Assembly: GCA_913058345.1 (NCBI GenBank)
Contig: CAJXQR010000009.1
Coordinates: 62,001 to 126,000 of the forward strand
DNA: 64,000 nt
Source of the DNA: an uncultured Gammaproteobacteria bacterium
GTDB lineage: Bacteria > Pseudomonadota > Gammaproteobacteria > Pseudomonadales > Porticoccaceae
Reading direction: 5' to 3'
Part shown: positions 39,137-48,010 of the stretch, piece by piece
How the letters are laid out: each line of letters starts with the position of its first letter
How positions within the stretch are numbered: the first letter of the stretch is position 1
Notes under the pieces: model-generated
What the model saw: the letters and a program-made list of their open reading frames with translations, nothing else
Databases searched by the model: none
What the model was told of the DNA's origin: nothing
Program-made: the position numbers and the translations under genes

Positions 39137-40924
39137 ATGGATAGTCAGCCAACAGTTTGGATTAATGTTACCACCAGCAGCCAGTGGCATCGCGCTGTTG
39201 TCGGCGTTGTCAGGGTTGAGAAAGAGCTATCCCTCGGTTTGCAAAAGCTCTACCCCGAGGGATGCTACAAACGCTGTGTTTGGCAAGTTGACCGATTTGT
39301 TGAATATGTTCCGGCGCCTGGCGAGGTTGTGCAGGAGGCATCTGGTGTTGACGACCCGTCAGAGGTGCAGTCAGCGCCAGCCCAGCGTCCCCTGTTGTTT
39401 CCGATACTGTCGCGACGTGAAGCTGCCAACGCCATAGCTCAGGGCATTTTGTCCCTGGCGCCGTCGCGTCTGCGGCCTGTTATCAATCGCGTTTTGTGTT
39501 GTTTCAAAAATCCATTAGCGCGCCTGGTTTGTAGTCAGCCTTATCGTCGCCTTAAGCAATACTTCCAACGACCCAGTAGAGTGGGTACCGAAGTAGCCGA
39601 GGTGTTTGGTAAAGCAACGAAAAGTATTTTTAGTCCGGGTGATGTGCTTTTATCGGTGGGTCTAGACTGGGACTATCCTTACGCGAAAGAGTTTATGCGT
39701 TTGCGTAAGACAGAATCCGTTAAAATTGTCCGCTGTTGTTATGACCTCATACCGGTGCTTTATCCGCAGTACTGTGTCGCCGATGTGGCAGCACATTTTA
39801 CCCGTTACTTTCTCGATGTTGCCGATAGTAGCGATCGTGTGCTGTGCATTTCCAGACAAAGTGAGAGTGACCTCGAAGACCTATTGTCTCGGACAGGTGG
39901 TCGGCCTGTGGCTACGCGGGTCTTTACGCTCGGCGACAACGTGATTGAGGGGCGAGTAGAGAGTATTGGCAGCGAAGTGCGCGATATTGTTGCCGCCCCG
40001 TTTATTCTCTACGTGTCGACAATTGAGCGGAGAAAAAACCATCAGGTGCTTTACCAGGCCTATCATCAGCTCTGTAAGGAAGGAAAAAAAGACCTGCTGC
40101 CCAAGCTCGTATTTGTTGGCATGCGCGGCTGGGGAGTAGATGAGTTGCTGAAAGACATTGAGCTCGACCCGGTAATAAAAGACACTATCGTGCTGTGCAA
40201 TCACGTCAACGATGCTGAGCTGCAACTGTTATACCAGCAGTCGGTCTGCTGCGTATTCCCATCGTTGTACGAGGGCTGGGGCTTGCCCGTTGCGGAAGCA
40301 CTGGCTCTGGGTAAGATCGTGCTTAGCTCTGATCGTGGTTCGTTAAAAGAGGTGGGTGGGGATCTCGCCACCTATATTGATCCCTGGCATTCGGGTGCAT
40401 GGGCTGAAGAGATAGAGCGAATAGTCTGTGACCACGATTACCGCGAGCGACTCGCTGAGCAGGTTAGGGCAACTTATCGACCCAGGCAATGGCGCGATAC
40501 AGCGGTATCTGTGAAGGCAGTGCTGGATGAGTTGCTTGTTCCGTTATCTGAACCGCAAACTTTTTACTGCGGTTATGACTTGACGGTAGGCGTTGGGCAG
40601 CCCGTTGGCCCATTGATTAAAAGCCGAGGCAGGCACGGTCTGCTGTTTAGCGGACCGAACAAGGTATTAGCTGCTGGTCGTTATGTACTCGAAATCTGGG
40701 ATCGACCAACACAGCGTACAAGGGGTTGCTGTTCTGTGTGTGTTTATGGCGACGGTGTTGCTATTGCGGCACAAAACGAAATTGACTTCACTCCGACGAA
40801 TGATCAGCAGGTGCTGCTGAGATTGTCGTTTGAACTATCCGCACAGGTCGACGATTTTGATGTGCAATGTCGGCTTACCGCTGGCGAGATAAGTGTTGAG
40901 CGGCTGGTTTTGATGTCTCAATGA
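39137..40924 (+). CDS. GT4 glycosyltransferase with C-terminal beta-rich extension
   Basis: A 595-residue enzyme, longer than a normal GT4 (~380). An N-terminal extension (1-180) precedes RCCYDLIPVLYPQYC, ADSSDRVLCISRQSESDL, STIERRKNHQVLYQAY and FPSLYEGWGLPVAEALALGKIV, the E-x7-E type donor loop. The last ~125 residues (about 470-595) are predicted beta strands and resemble no domain I can name; a polysaccharide-binding or dimerisation domain is possible. Similar large GT4 mannosyl/rhamnosyltransferases occur in D-rhamnan and O8/O9a clusters. Confidence 0.84.
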   Translation: MDSQPTVWINVTTSSQWHRAVVGVVRVEKELSLGLQKLYPEGCYKRCVWQVDRFVEYVPAPGEVVQEASGVDDPSEVQSAPAQRPLLFPILSRREAANAIAQGILSLAPSRLRPVINRVLCCFKNPLARLVCSQPYRRLKQYFQRPSRVGTEVAEVFGKATKSIFSPGDVLLSVGLDWDYPYAKEFMRLRKTESVKIVRCCYDLIPVLYPQYCVADVAAHFTRYFLDVADSSDRVLCISRQSESDLEDLLSRTGGRPVATRVFTLGDNVIEGRVESIGSEVRDIVAAPFILYVSTIERRKNHQVLYQAYHQLCKEGKKDLLPKLVFVGMRGWGVDELLKDIELDPVIKDTIVLCNHVNDAELQLLYQQSVCCVFPSLYEGWGLPVAEALALGKIVLSSDRGSLKEVGGDLATYIDPWHSGAWAEEIERIVCDHDYRERLAEQVRATYRPRQWRDTAVSVKAVLDELLVPLSEPQTFYCGYDLTVGVGQPVGPLIKSRGRHGLLFSGPNKVLAAGRYVLEIWDRPTQRTRGCCSVCVYGDGVAIAAQNEIDFTPTNDQQVLLRLSFELSAQVDDFDVQCRLTAGEISVERLVLMSQ

Positions 40925-41133
40925 AGGGAAGAGTGAAGTTGTTAGTTTGCTTGCGGTTGATGGTTGTTAACACGCTTCCGATCATGTTTTGGCGCAGAAG
41001 GTGGCGCGCTGGAATCCTTCGACCCAGAGCGAAAAAACTACGTAACATCGTACTACTACGCAGTTTTTCGCAGAGGACGCTAACCATTTCAACCGTTAGG
41101 CGGGAGTTCATGACTTATTCAAAGGCTGTTTGA
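40921..41133 (+). CDS. Possible small basic protein (70 residues), uncertain
   Basis: An ATG overlaps the stop of the preceding gene (ATGA) and the frame fills the 224-base gap up to 15 bases before the next gene, the spacing expected of a translationally coupled ORF. The product is very rich in Arg/Lys (about a quarter of residues) with a hydrophobic patch near 7-22. I recognise no family. An imperfect hairpin (41029-41071) lies inside, so the gap may instead be non-coding. Confidence 0.3.
   Translation: MKGRVKLLVCLRLMVVNTLPIMFWRRRWRAGILRPRAKKLRNIVLLRSFSQRTLTISTVRREFMTYSKAV
41029..41071. other. Imperfect long inverted repeat before the acyltransferase gene
   Basis: GCGAAAAAACTACGTA (41029-41044) pairs with TACGCAGTTTTTCGC (41057-41071) with one bulge and one mismatch, 12-base loop. 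No T-run follows the stem. Could be a transcript-processing or attenuation structure within the cluster. Confidence 0.4.
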
Positions 41134-41148
41134 GAGAAGGGTGGGCTA

Positions 41149-42123
41149 GTGCTAGGTTATATTCGTCTGCTATTGGCGACAGTCGTATTGTTGTCCCATG
41201 TCGATGTTAGGATTTACAGTCTTAATCCAGGCGTGATTGCTGTTGTGATGTTTTACATGTTGGCTGGTGTTGTAGTAACGCATCTTTGGCATGAGGTCAT
41301 CGCTGATGGACCGAATAAGTTGTGGCGTTTTTATCGCGACCGTCTACTTAGAATCACCCCTCTATACTTCTACGCTGCGTTGCTAGTGTTGTTATTTTTA
41401 CTGATTACGGACTATGGCGATCCGCATTACAAGCCCTTAGCGTTATTGAATAACATCTTGATTATTCCGTTAAACTACTACATGTACCTTGATAGTACCG
41501 TCATGTCAGCACCCGCATGGAACTTGATACCGCAAGCGTGGTCCTTAGGTGCAGAGCTACAGGCATATCTGGTATTGCCTTTGGCACTAGTGTACCCGCG
41601 AATTAGGCTGGTGCTTTTTGGCATGAGCTTTGCCGTTTATATAGCGGCAAATCTTACCTATATTAATGCCGATCACTACGGTTACCGCTTGCTGCCGGGG
41701 GTGTTGTACGTCTTTCTGATAGGTAGTTATTTGAAAGAAAGCCAGGCAGGCAGGCATAAAATCACCCTGCCATTGCTGTTTTTTGTTGCTTTAAGCTTGG
41801 TGTATTTGCTGTTTGAGGGGACAGGTCTGTTCCCTAGAGCGTATATGAAAGAAACACTGATTGGCATGCTCATAGGCATACCCTTGATTACCACAGCGTA
41901 TTTGTCGTCAATTAAGCTGCCTTATAATCGTTTTATGGGTTCGTTGTCGTACGGTGTTTTTTTGACGCATTTTCTTGTGATATGGCTGTTGGATTTTTGG
42001 GATGTGGCGACTAGCCATTCACTGCTTTACTGGGCCCTGTTGCTGGGTATGACCGCCATCATTTCAATAATCGGTGTCTTTCTTGCCGAAAAGCCACTGC
42101 TCAAGCGTAGGCAAAGAACGTAG
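41149..42123 (+). CDS. Acyltransferase 3 family membrane protein (O-acetyltransferase type)
   Basis: Integral membrane protein of 324 residues with about ten hydrophobic segments, of the OafA/NodX type that moves acetyl groups onto sugars. The N-terminal catalytic His lies in VVLLSHVDVRI and the RxxR-like motif in YRDRLLRITPLYF; WSLGAELQAYLVLPL and GSLSYGVFLTHFLVIWLL match the family. No C-terminal SGNH hydrolase domain. GTG 41149 with GAAGGGTGGG upstream. Last gene before the long gap; probably decorates the O chain. Confidence 0.87.
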   Translation: MLGYIRLLLATVVLLSHVDVRIYSLNPGVIAVVMFYMLAGVVVTHLWHEVIADGPNKLWRFYRDRLLRITPLYFYAALLVLLFLLITDYGDPHYKPLALLNNILIIPLNYYMYLDSTVMSAPAWNLIPQAWSLGAELQAYLVLPLALVYPRIRLVLFGMSFAVYIAANLTYINADHYGYRLLPGVLYVFLIGSYLKESQAGRHKITLPLLFFVALSLVYLLFEGTGLFPRAYMKETLIGMLIGIPLITTAYLSSIKLPYNRFMGSLSYGVFLTHFLVIWLLDFWDVATSHSLLYWALLLGMTAIISIIGVFLAEKPLLKRRQRT

Positions 42124-42353
42124 TGCGCGGCAGTGCGAATAAGATCACGACCCACTGAAGCTGCTTATTTTAACTTACAGCGGGTAGGCGAAGTTGTTTC
42201 TAGCTTTGAATTTGACGGATTAAGCCTTTCGAGGGCGGCCATGTTATTGTGCTTTCCGTCACGGCCAAGCCTGAAATGAGTTATTAGAATGAACCCTTAA
42301 TACTTTATATATAAAGGGGTTTGAGCAAAAAAGGAGGAGAGGAAAAGAGCGCC

Positions 42354-42413
42354 ATGAAAATGACGTGCAACTATTATCCTGGCCCGCAAGACCGTTTTCT
42401 AGGCGAGTGGTAA
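42354..42413 (+). CDS. Possible 19-residue leader ORF (uncertain)
   Basis: ATG 42354 to TAA 42413, product MKMTCNYYPGPQDRFLGEW. Upstream purine-rich AAGGAGGAGAGGAAAAG resembles a strong ribosome site, but the best SD core is farther from the ATG than usual (about 11-17 bases). May be chance; listed because it is the only well-framed short ORF in the gap. Confidence 0.2.
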   Translation: MKMTCNYYPGPQDRFLGEW

Positions 42414-42479
42414 AAGTGCGACAGACTAAGCAAGATTTTAGAATTTTTTTTTAAATTAGGTAGTATCAACTAGGTTTCT

Positions 42480-42488
42480 TGTTATACT
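42480..42488 (+). promoter_or_regulatory. Extended -10 promoter candidate for the S-layer-like gene
   Basis: TGTTATACT: TG one base before a TATACT hexamer. No good -35, which is acceptable for extended -10 promoters. The start would be near 42495. Confidence 0.45.
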
Positions 42489-42790
42489 CCGGGACGCGTT
42501 TTATGAAAATATAGAATGCTATCGATAGTTCGGCTGTAGTTTAGCTGCACAGTTGTGAGGGGTAGACGGCAGTTGCTTGCTTTTACTGACACGAGACTTG
42601 TTCGTAAGCATGACTGCAGGTGGTAGGCGGTAATCCAAATGCCACTTAGCGTGAAGGCCCGAAACGGGTCTTGTAGAAGTAGGCGTTTATCCCGCGCAGA
42701 TAATTGGTGCACCTTTTTGATGTGATAATCGCAACAGTGTCAGTTATGCATGGTTGCTAACTTTATATTTCCAATTGGAGAAGAAAAATT

Positions 42791-45700
42791 ATGCCATTTA
42801 CACAAACAGAAATTTCCGAGATCTACGTCGCCGTTTTCAATCGGGCGTCGGAAGGCGAGGGCAGCCAGTATTGGCAGAACTATGCCGGGACAAAAAGTCA
42901 GCTGATCGACGAGACATTAGCGACTGCAGATGCTCAAGCTTATTTTGGTTCCGCCCTTGATGCTAACCAATCCTTTGTTGAGCATATTTACGTTAACACT
43001 TTGGGTAAAACCAATGTTGAAGATCCAGATGGTATTGCCTTTTGGGTAGCAAAACTTGATGCTGGCGAAACACGTGGCTCTGTGGTTGAGGCCTTGATCT
43101 TTGCAGCCCAGCAGCCTGAAAATGCTGGCGCAGCGCAGGACCAGTTCAACAACCGTGTTGAAGTCTCAAACTACACAGCTGAGAATGTCTATGCTCCACC
43201 CGCGGACTACGCAACATCTTTAGCCTTTGGTGGCGACCTGGTAGTCACCAGTGATGATGCGACCGTGACTTCTGCTAAGACGAGCGTTGATGCGTTGGCA
43301 GATAGTGGTAATGGCGGTGGCGGTGATAACGATGGCGACACCTTCTTACTGACCACGGACCAAGACAATTTAACCGGTACAGAGTTGGACGACGAGTTTG
43401 TCGGCTATATTTTTGACAACCAAAATACAGCACAGTCGGGCGACATGATTGACGGTGGCGCTGGGCATGACTCTCTGTACGCTGACGTCGGTAGCTCGCA
43501 AAACTTTGCGATCACACTGCACACCACAAGCGTTGAAGATTTCGCCGTTCGTGCTCAATCTTACGGTGGCTACGGTGCAGAGAACAACATCGCTAACGAA
43601 GCTCAAGTGCAAATCGATGCAGAGCGTATGGTGGGCACGACTCGGTATGACACAGATAACTCACGTCAAGATCTGATCATTGAAGATGTACGCATCGAAA
43701 GCAGCGAAATCACCAAAGACATTACCGTTGGTATGATCCAAACCGATCCAGGTGATGTAGATTATGGTTTGTACTTTGACCAGCATTCACTGCGCGCTGC
43801 GCCTGCCGTCACTGCCGGTGCGGTATTAAATCTTGAATTAATGGATACACGTAGCGCCGATGCTGGCCTCGATCCATTGTTGGAAAACCCCTTTAACGGC
43901 TTTACCTTTAAATTGGATGGCACTGGCTACGAGGTCAGCTCTGATGCGATTGATGACGCGACAACCTATTCAGAGTTGTTGACGGGCATTCAAGACGCCT
44001 TGGCTACAGTCGAAGGTTTGGAAGACTTTACAGCGTCTATTTCTGGCACCTTTCAGGCAATTGATACAGTGTCTGGAAACAGCCTGACGGGTCAGACGAT
44101 TACATTGACCAATGCTGGCTCTGGTATTATTGAAGAAGGTGCATGGACAACAGCTGATGGTACTGTGCCATCGAGCTCGGGTCTTCACTTGGTTCAGGAC
44201 ACCTTGCCTCCTTCTCAAACAGGCAACCTGATCACCAGCACTATCATTCTTGATGACGTTGGCCGCGGCTCTATGGGCGGTGATCTGATTATCGGTGGTA
44301 TGTCAACGGGTGAAACATCCACTTCTAAAGGCGTTGAGCGTTTTGATATTACTGTTGAGCGTTCCAGCCAGAATCAGGAAATCAGCTCAACCAATAACAC
44401 CTTGCAAGAAGTCTATGTGGTTAATGGCGAAACCAAAGGTGACTTGACCGTCGCTGGCGACACTAATGGCGATAACGACATTCCCGGTTCGGGCGATGGT
44501 TCTGACCCCGCTAATGGCACTGCTGGTTTTACCGATGTGCGTTTGTTTGATGCCTCAGCGATGGAAGGTTCAGTCAATATCACTGCTGAGCTGCGCGACA
44601 GCGTAACAGCGAAATACATGACCTTGACTGACGATGCAACCAACCAGACAGCCGACAATGTTGACTTCATCTATACGCTGGGTCAAAACAACGACTCGCT
44701 GTCTATTGATATAAGCGAAGGAAACCTGGCTGCTGCGGGTACAACCACGCGCGAAGACTTCACGTTTGTTGCCAATGGTGGCAATGGTAATGACACCATT
44801 ACTACGTTCATTACCGACAGTGCTGATGACGCCGATAACTGGTACATCAACAGCACCTTAAATGCCAATTTAATGGTTAACGGTGATGCTGGTAACGACA
44901 CAATTACAACCAGTGGTGCGGGTAACTTTGTTATTAACGCCGGTTCGGGTAATGACACGGTTTACACTGACAATACTGGCGCTAAGGCCGCTTGGGTTGT
45001 GAATGCGATAAACAATAACCTTGCCGACCTGCAAAGTGATGTCGTTACAATGGCCAATGTGACTGACCAGTTGTTGTACAAAGCCAAGCTGACCGTGACC
45101 TTCTCTGGTGCGACAACTTCTGCTACTTCAGGTCTTACTACAGGTGCTGCAGTGGCTGGAGCCAAAGGTTTTGAAAGTACCGTTGAAATTGGTACAACAG
45201 ACCATATTGGTAACCGCGCGCAAATCAACCAGGCCATTAAAGAAGCGATTAACGATGATGCCGTACTAAGCAAGCTCTTGGTGGCGACTGACGGCCCAGG
45301 AAATACGCTGGTCATCACCTCCTTGGTTGACGGTGAGTTTGACGCAGACGATCTTGATTTTGATATTACCTCTTACACTGCTACAGCGGGCGAAACGACT
45401 GATGGCAGTACCCTGGATACAGCTTGGGAATTGCTGAATGCTGACTCAGACGTCAATGTTACGCAAGCTGCTCTGGATACAGCGGCAAGTAATGCAGCTT
45501 TGCTAATCGATACTGAAGTACTAGCCCTTAGCGGTTCTGCAAGTGATGCCGTAAGCGACAATATTGTTAATCTGGGTTCGGGTGATGACGTGGCTGTTCT
45601 GGGTACTGATGATGAGTCGAATGACATCGTCGTGCTGTCGGGCTCTTCAATTGGTCACAATACTATCTTTAACTTTGATATCGCCGCTCCTGATGGTGAT

Positions 45701-46201
45701 GGTACCGCCACTAACCAGGACGCGCTGGATGTCACCGCTTATCTGGGTGGTTTAGAAAGTGCTAGTACAAGTATCGAGTCACAAACAGTAATTCCAACAG
45801 TCGGTGTTCAAGGTAGTTTCGCTGGTGGTCAGAGTGTTGAAGCGAATGAAGTCTATATTTTCAACGACTTTGTTGAAGACATTACTACTGTACAAGAAAC
45901 CTGGGCTAACTTAACAGCATCTGAGCTACTGGCTGCTATCCAAGGTACAAACACTGCTGGTGCCGATGACTTTGGTAATATCACCGAAGCTGATCTTGAT
46001 GTGGGCAACAGCAATACTGACTTGGTGGGAAGCATCATCAAGAACGTTATTTTTGTTGAAAATGACTTCAACGATGGTGAATACAAGGTCTTTGAGCTGA
46101 CCGCAACCGTTGGCACAACGGATGAGTTCACCTCAGCTAACCTGGTTGGCATCGTTGACTTCGGTGACTCCTTGATTGCAGCTACTACAACCTTGATCTA
46201 A
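42791..46201 (+). CDS. Large secreted surface protein: DUF4214-like N-domain plus RTX-like repeats (S-layer candidate)
   Basis: The 1136-residue protein has no cysteine, is strongly acidic and rich in Thr, Ala, Asp, Asn and Gly, and lacks a signal peptide. Residues about 5-115 form a helical domain with YVAVFNRASEGEGSQYW and GIAFWVAKLDAGETRGSVVEALI, the DUF4214 pattern. RTX-like nonapeptides are scattered: GGAGHDSLY (~220), GGNGNDTIT (~661), GDAGNDTIT (~696), AGSGNDTVY (~715), LGSGDDVAV (~926), where calcium would bind. The end DFGDSLIAATTTLI is hydrophobic, like uncleaved type I secretion signals. With the export genes at 27222-31684 it is the likely substrate and, by likeness to Caulobacter RsaA, a calcium-dependent S-layer protein held by the O chain. 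Confidence 0.85.
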   Translation: MPFTQTEISEIYVAVFNRASEGEGSQYWQNYAGTKSQLIDETLATADAQAYFGSALDANQSFVEHIYVNTLGKTNVEDPDGIAFWVAKLDAGETRGSVVEALIFAAQQPENAGAAQDQFNNRVEVSNYTAENVYAPPADYATSLAFGGDLVVTSDDATVTSAKTSVDALADSGNGGGGDNDGDTFLLTTDQDNLTGTELDDEFVGYIFDNQNTAQSGDMIDGGAGHDSLYADVGSSQNFAITLHTTSVEDFAVRAQSYGGYGAENNIANEAQVQIDAERMVGTTRYDTDNSRQDLIIEDVRIESSEITKDITVGMIQTDPGDVDYGLYFDQHSLRAAPAVTAGAVLNLELMDTRSADAGLDPLLENPFNGFTFKLDGTGYEVSSDAIDDATTYSELLTGIQDALATVEGLEDFTASISGTFQAIDTVSGNSLTGQTITLTNAGSGIIEEGAWTTADGTVPSSSGLHLVQDTLPPSQTGNLITSTIILDDVGRGSMGGDLIIGGMSTGETSTSKGVERFDITVERSSQNQEISSTNNTLQEVYVVNGETKGDLTVAGDTNGDNDIPGSGDGSDPANGTAGFTDVRLFDASAMEGSVNITAELRDSVTAKYMTLTDDATNQTADNVDFIYTLGQNNDSLSIDISEGNLAAAGTTTREDFTFVANGGNGNDTITTFITDSADDADNWYINSTLNANLMVNGDAGNDTITTSGAGNFVINAGSGNDTVYTDNTGAKAAWVVNAINNNLADLQSDVVTMANVTDQLLYKAKLTVTFSGATTSATSGLTTGAAVAGAKGFESTVEIGTTDHIGNRAQINQAIKEAINDDAVLSKLLVATDGPGNTLVITSLVDGEFDADDLDFDITSYTATAGETTDGSTLDTAWELLNADSDVNVTQAALDTAASNAALLIDTEVLALSGSASDAVSDNIVNLGSGDDVAVLGTDDESNDIVVLSGSSIGHNTIFNFDIAAPDGDGTATNQDALDVTAYLGGLESASTSIESQTVIPTVGVQGSFAGGQSVEANEVYIFNDFVEDITTVQETWANLTASELLAAIQGTNTAGADDFGNITEADLDVGNSNTDLVGSIIKNVIFVENDFNDGEYKVFELTATVGTTDEFTSANLVGIVDFGDSLIAATTTLI

Positions 46202-46208
46202 TGGCATT

Positions 46209-46233
46209 GCCCTGGTAAAACAGGGCTTTGTTT
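46209..46233 (+). terminator. Terminator after the S-layer-like gene
   Basis: GCCCTG / CAGGGC stem, loop GTAAAA, followed by TTTGTTT, 8 bases past the stop. A second stem-loop lies at 46344. Confidence 0.75.
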
Positions 46234-46257
46234 AACGATTAGTTTTAGACTCATAGC

Positions 46258-46284
46258 TTTACAGTTATAGTTTTACAGTTATAG
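46258..46284 (+). repeat. Tandem 13-base repeat
   Basis: TTTACAGTTATAG occurs at 46258-46270 and again at 46272-46284, one base apart, in the gap between the two terminators. Confidence 0.8.
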
Positions 46285-46343
46285 CAGGGTGGATTCAGCG
46301 TATAGATGAAGCTCTGGTACCTGTTTAAAGGTACAAAATCGAT

Positions 46344-46376
46344 AAACCCCGGTTCAGCAATGGACTGGGGTTTATT
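46344..46376 (+). terminator. Second terminator-like stem-loop after the S-layer-like gene
   Basis: AAACCCCGGTTC pairs with GGACTGGGGTTT over 12 positions (two G-T pairs), loop AGCAAT, followed by ATTAT. Tandem terminators would insulate the next cassette from a highly expressed gene. Confidence 0.65.
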
Positions 46377-46494
46377 ATGTGAGCGACAAAAAATACAATA
46401 GGATGCGGCGCAAAAAATTGCTGAGTGCATTGCCTAATCAGTGAGATTGCGAGAAAAGATTTAAAACACGATTCAAGCGTTGGGATTGAAATCA

Positions 46495-47991
46495 ATGAAA
46501 CAAAATAGTTTGGGAATTATGTTTTTGTCGTTAGCAGAGACCTATCGTGAGCGTATTGCAATAAGAAGCGGCAATGGCGATTTAACCTATGCCGGTTTCA
46601 AAAGTGCAGTGATTTCATGTGCCTTACACTTAAAAAATAAGGGTGTTGAACAAGGTGCTCTGGTCAGTATCGACATGAAGCCAACGGGAGTAGAGAGCAT
46701 TGGCCCGATAGTCACAACGCTAGCGGTATCTCTTCTTGGTGCGCATTGGATCCAACACGACCCGGCTTATCTGGCAGAGGGGTCCTCCCTTGACGTGTCA
46801 AGAGTACTCACAAATAGATTAGATGGTGACCTGCCAGGTATTTATCTAAAAGTGAGCCATGATTTTTTTACCGACCTGCCCGCAAACTATCAAGCGCATG
46901 AGAGTTTGCAGTTTGATGGCTACGGAGATGATGACTCCTTTTTTATAGCCGCATCATCAGGTACGACGGGTGAGCCAAAAAAAATGGCGATTAGCAGCAC
47001 AATGATGTTTGAACGTGCTATTTCACTGACAGAATTTCAAGATTTACAAACCCCCTTATTATTGACGACGAAATTTATCAAAATTTCGAATATGGCCGTT
47101 TTACACATGCTGGCAACCTTTTTGAAAGGCGGTACCTATGTTTTGGCTGAATCGTATAAAGCCATGTCTGGGTTAGGTGTCAATCATGTCGTTGCGTCTC
47201 CGGCCCAGTTCAAATCCTTATTAGCAGATGTTCCAGTGCCGTCAAAACCGGAAATTTTTCAGGCTAAAGTGGTTGGGTCCGGTTTACCGTCAAAATTACT
47301 GAAAGTGCTGCTGCAGTATTTTCAAACGGTTCGCGTCAGTTATGGCTCGACCGAGGCCGGCCCGGTAACGACACGTCTGATAGCAGAGTATTCCAACGAT
47401 ACATCTGTGGGTACTGTAAACACGGGCCCTAGTGTTGAAATCGTTGATAAGGACAACAAGGCTTTAAAGCCAGGCGAGCTTGGTGAAATTAGAATAAAGT
47501 CGAGGGCGCAAATCGCAGGCTATAAAGATGCACCCCAAGCCTCAGCCGAGGCGTTCAGGGAGGGCTGGTTCTACCCGGGTGATATTGGCTATCTAGGCGC
47601 TAGTGGCCAACTGTACATCCGTGGTCGAGTAAAAGATCACTTGAATATCGGCGGTGTTAAATTTAACCCCCATGAAATAGATGAGCTTATCGTTTCTACT
47701 GAGGGGATAAGCGAGGGTATGTGTTTTACTGATCAAGACCAGGACGGCTTCACTGTATTGGCTGCGGCAATTAGTGTTGCAAAGGGTCAAAATGTAGAAG
47801 TGACACTGAATTCACTGTTGTCTCAATTTAAACAGAAGGGTTTGGGGGAAGCGTTGTTTCCTAAGCATATCTATCCGGTCACCGCTTTGCCTCAAAATGT
47901 TAATGGCAAAACCGGGCGCCATACTCTGACAGAGGCGGTAAGAAACGTGCGACCTATCGTTATCACCATTGATAGCGGCGCTCTACACTAA
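46495..47991 (+). CDS. Adenylate-forming ligase (ANL superfamily), stand-alone
   Basis: Activates a carboxylic acid with ATP, then usually passes it to CoA or another acceptor. The 498 residues show motif A3 SSGTTGEPKK, A5 SYGSTEAGP, A7/A8 FYPGDIGYL ... RGRVKDHLNIGGVKFNP and the C-terminal catalytic Lys in NVNGKTGR, so it should be active. No carrier-protein or condensation domain is attached. ATG 46495 (MKQNSL) is preferred over the frame opening at 46480. The substrate is unknown; the next two genes suggest an amino-acid-like compound. Codon use looks A+T-richer than the flanking housekeeping genes. Confidence 0.85.
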   Translation: MKQNSLGIMFLSLAETYRERIAIRSGNGDLTYAGFKSAVISCALHLKNKGVEQGALVSIDMKPTGVESIGPIVTTLAVSLLGAHWIQHDPAYLAEGSSLDVSRVLTNRLDGDLPGIYLKVSHDFFTDLPANYQAHESLQFDGYGDDDSFFIAASSGTTGEPKKMAISSTMMFERAISLTEFQDLQTPLLLTTKFIKISNMAVLHMLATFLKGGTYVLAESYKAMSGLGVNHVVASPAQFKSLLADVPVPSKPEIFQAKVVGSGLPSKLLKVLLQYFQTVRVSYGSTEAGPVTTRLIAEYSNDTSVGTVNTGPSVEIVDKDNKALKPGELGEIRIKSRAQIAGYKDAPQASAEAFREGWFYPGDIGYLGASGQLYIRGRVKDHLNIGGVKFNPHEIDELIVSTEGISEGMCFTDQDQDGFTVLAAAISVAKGQNVEVTLNSLLSQFKQKGLGEALFPKHIYPVTALPQNVNGKTGRHTLTEAVRNVRPIVITIDSGALH

Positions 47992-48010
47992 ATTGTTGGT
48001 ATAACAACGT

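Larger units (their letters stand above)
42124..42790 (+). promoter_or_regulatory. Long upstream region of the S-layer-like gene (667 bases)
   Basis: No gene that I would accept on either strand. It contains an extended -10 promoter candidate (TGTTATACT, 42480-42488) that would give a leader of about 296 bases, a T-run at 42443-42452, and a 19-codon frame (42354-42413) behind an AAGGAGGAGAGG stretch. A long leader is common for abundant surface-layer transcripts, where it stabilises the message. The end of the region has TTGGAGAAG eight bases before the ATG at 42791. Confidence 0.55.

Noticed and set aside
42482-42712. 76-codon minus-strand frame in the gap before the S-layer-like gene
   Set aside because: No ribosome site, no recognisable protein, and it sits over the probable promoter and leader.
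43370-46152. Several minus-strand frames inside the S-layer-like gene
   Set aside because: Their Ser/Val/Leu/Ala-rich translations are what the complement of a repetitive Thr/Asp/Gly-rich coding sequence gives; shadows.
42791-46201. Calling the large protein an RTX toxin or protease
   Set aside because: No HExxH metalloprotease, lipase GxSxG or pore-forming segment is visible; repeats are sparse and scattered, more like S-layer or adhesin proteins.
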